In this document: piece after piece, positions 62,595-64,000 of the stretch
How positions within the stretch are numbered: position 1 is the first letter of the stretch
Layout of the letters: the number at the start of each line of letters is the position of its first letter
Origin: Paenibacillus sp. MBLB1832
GTDB lineage: Bacteria; Bacillota; Bacilli; Paenibacillales; NBRC-103111
Direction: 5' to 3'
Assembly (NCBI RefSeq): GCF_032271945.1
Contig: NZ_CP130319.1
Location: 761,001 to 825,000, forward strand
Length of the DNA: 64,000 nt
Notes under the pieces: model-generated
Database searches by the model: none
Told to the model about the DNA's origin: nothing
What the model saw: the letters and a program-made list of their open reading frames with translations, nothing else
Made by a program: the position numbers and the translations under genes

Positions 62595-64000
62595 TTGAAA
62601 TTTGCCAAATGGAAGCAAGTTTTTACACGTACCAAAGTCATATCCTTCGTTACAGCATCTATTTTATTAGGGGGGGGGATTCTGACGACAAATCCAGCAC
62701 ATGCTGCTGGAGGTACAGCTTTATCTCGAACGGGATGGACTGCAAGCGCTTCCGTGACGCAAAGCAACGGTTCTGCAGCCAGCGTTGTTTTGGACGGTAA
62801 TACAACGACGATATGGTCGACAGGAACCGCTTTAACGAGTAGTCAGTGGTTTACCGTAGATATGGGTGCGGCCAAAACGTTTGACCGAATCGTCCTGGAT
62901 TCTGGTACGTCCTCCAACTACATTCGCGGCTATAGCCTATATGTATCCTCTGACGGAACGAATTGGGGGAACCCTGTTGTAAGTGGCGTGGGCAACGGAC
63001 AAATGATTGATATTCGCTTTCCGTCTCAGACAAAGCAATTTGTGAAAATTCAATCAACGGAAGGCAATGGTGCAACCTCCAATCCGTGGAAAATCGCAGA
63101 GTTGAATGCCTATACAGGATCGACTGAAGCGGAAGTTACTTACAATTTCGCAACCGAGGTAAATCAAGGCTCGCCTTATGTATTTGGAGGAACAGGCAAC
63201 GATCAGACGGATGCAGGCGTCATAGCTGCACTGAAGGGGAAAGGCTTTAACCTTACGCGTCTCGATGCTCAGATGATTGGCATCGTGCCTAGCAAACTAC
63301 CGGGTACGACAACGGCTACAACAGTAGCAAATTACAAGGCTGCAATGGCAGATAGTGCAACAGGTGATGTAGCGGATCCAAGTACTTGGAACTGGGAAGA
63401 CTCCGGGCTCGAAAGCAAATTAAATGCCTACGATAGCGCTGGTTATAAAATAATGCTGGTTTTCGCCTACACCTCCCCTTGGCTTTCTTACAGCGGAGCG
63501 AAGACCGGTGTACCTATGGACTTGGACGTGTATCAGGATATCATTACTAAAATCTATCAGCACTTCGCCTCCAAAGTGGATTATTGGGAAGTATGGAACG
63601 AGCCCGATAATGACAGCGTATTCTCTTTAAGCGGGTCGCCATATACCGATCGTATCCTTGCTTACAGGGATATGTATTATGCAGCTGCATCTGGTATTCG
63701 GTCAGTGAGTGCAACAGCTCCAATTGGCGGACCTGCACTGGCTAGTTCCTACTGGACCGGTTGGGTAGACAGCATGTTTAACGACAGCCGAATTGCGAAT
63801 GATGTTAATTTTATCAGTTTCCATAACTATGCATTAAATGAGACGGAACCTGTATTGAATTGGAAAACATATCTCGCAAATAAAGGTAAAAGCAGCATCC
63901 CGCTATTTATGGACGAGTGGAACGTACAGGGGAAAATCAGTTTAATCACCCCGATGGACAACATGGATGACTCGGCGATCTCTTTCACAGGAAAGAGGTT
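62595..64000 (+). CDS. Secreted GH39-like glycosidase with F5/8C module (3' truncated by window)
   Basis: The frame is open from a TTG at 62595 to the window end (468 codons). AGGAG lies eight bases upstream. A signal peptide ends near NPAHA (about residue 39); it contains a nine-G tract (62670-62678). An F5/8C (CBM32-like) module spans about 45-175 (WSTGTALTSSQWFTVDMG and similar), followed by a TIM-barrel with EVWNEPD (acid/base Glu, about 336) and LFMDEWNV (nucleophile Glu, about 440), a pattern of clan GH-A enzymes such as GH39. It acts outside the cell and probably feeds importer 3. Confidence 0.75.
   Translation, partial: MKFAKWKQVFTRTKVISFVTASILLGGGILTTNPAHAAGGTALSRTGWTASASVTQSNGSAASVVLDGNTTTIWSTGTALTSSQWFTVDMGAAKTFDRIVLDSGTSSNYIRGYSLYVSSDGTNWGNPVVSGVGNGQMIDIRFPSQTKQFVKIQSTEGNGATSNPWKIAELNAYTGSTEAEVTYNFATEVNQGSPYVFGGTGNDQTDAGVIAALKGKGFNLTRLDAQMIGIVPSKLPGTTTATTVANYKAAMADSATGDVADPSTWNWEDSGLESKLNAYDSAGYKIMLVFAYTSPWLSYSGAKTGVPMDLDVYQDIITKIYQHFASKVDYWEVWNEPDNDSVFSLSGSPYTDRILAYRDMYYAAASGIRSVSATAPIGGPALASSYWTGWVDSMFNDSRIANDVNFISFHNYALNETEPVLNWKTYLANKGKSSIPLFMDEWNVQGKISLITPMDNMDDSAISFTGKR

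Noticed and set aside
62730..62760. GCAAGCGCTTCC as a cre or LacI operator
   Set aside because: It lies within coding sequence of the F5/8C module and lacks the flanking consensus.
62510..62800. 96-residue frame after the GH105 gene
   Set aside because: It lies out of frame over the signal peptide of the GH39-like gene, whose TTG start has a proper ribosome site and stays open to the window end.

Overview
The window looks like a chromosome segment from a Paenibacillus-type member of the Bacillota. This rests on strong AGGAGG-type ribosome binding sites, binding-protein ABC importers of the LplB/YtcP/YtcQ type without their own ATPase, YesM/YesN-like and membrane-anchored AraC regulators, and very large secreted multidomain proteins. 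Nearly everything serves polysaccharide breakdown and sugar catabolism. No rRNA, tRNA, CRISPR array or phage module was seen.

Layout. 1-1.3 kb: the end of an AT-rich coiled-coil ATPase gene with a probable frameshift. 1.3-4.2 kb: solo ends of one IS21-like element, then a complete second IS21-family element (1561-4142, 5-bp target duplication). 4.3-10.6 kb: a 1981-residue secreted beta-helix protein. 10.7-16.7 kb: a LacI-controlled sugar cassette (FGGY kinase, D-lyxose-isomerase-like protein, class II aldolase, L-fucose isomerase). 17-22.4 kb: a 1794-residue paralogue of the giant protein. 22.6-28.6 kb: ABC importer and a membrane-anchored AraC regulator. 28.8-39.5 kb: catabolic operon (heparinase II/III-like, IolB-like relic, probable GH151 alpha-fucosidase, GH38 alpha-mannosidase, GH63-like enzyme, decayed aldo/keto reductase). 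39.8-42.2 kb: a third, different IS21-family element (9-bp target duplication) inserted beside another copy of the solo IS end. 42.3-45.2 kb, minus strand: gene relic, esterase, enolase-superfamily dehydratase, PhyH-like dioxygenase. 45.3-53 kb: LacI regulator, YesN/YesM-like two-component system, second ABC importer. 53.2-59.7 kb: alpha-galactosidase relic, second membrane AraC regulator, third ABC importer. 59.7-64 kb: a gene with an in-frame amber codon, a GH105 enzyme, and the start of a GH39-like secreted hydrolase that runs off the window.

How the parts fit. A 15-bp motif close to TTTAAATAATACAGT occurs as tandem copies 30-31 bp apart upstream of both giant proteins, the first importer and the heparinase/fucosidase/mannosidase operon. 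I infer one regulon, probably controlled by the AraC-type protein at 26.3 kb. In this model the giant proteins bind or cut the polymer outside the cell, the importer brings in oligosaccharides, the cytoplasmic hydrolases release monosaccharides, and the fucose-isomerase cassette with its own LacI repressor (three matching palindromes) takes released deoxysugar or pentose to central metabolism. The whole 1.4-42.2 kb block is bracketed by direct copies of the same IS-end repeat, so it may have moved as a unit. Several relics (IolB-like, aldo/keto reductase, GH27 tail, amber codon) show ongoing gene loss.
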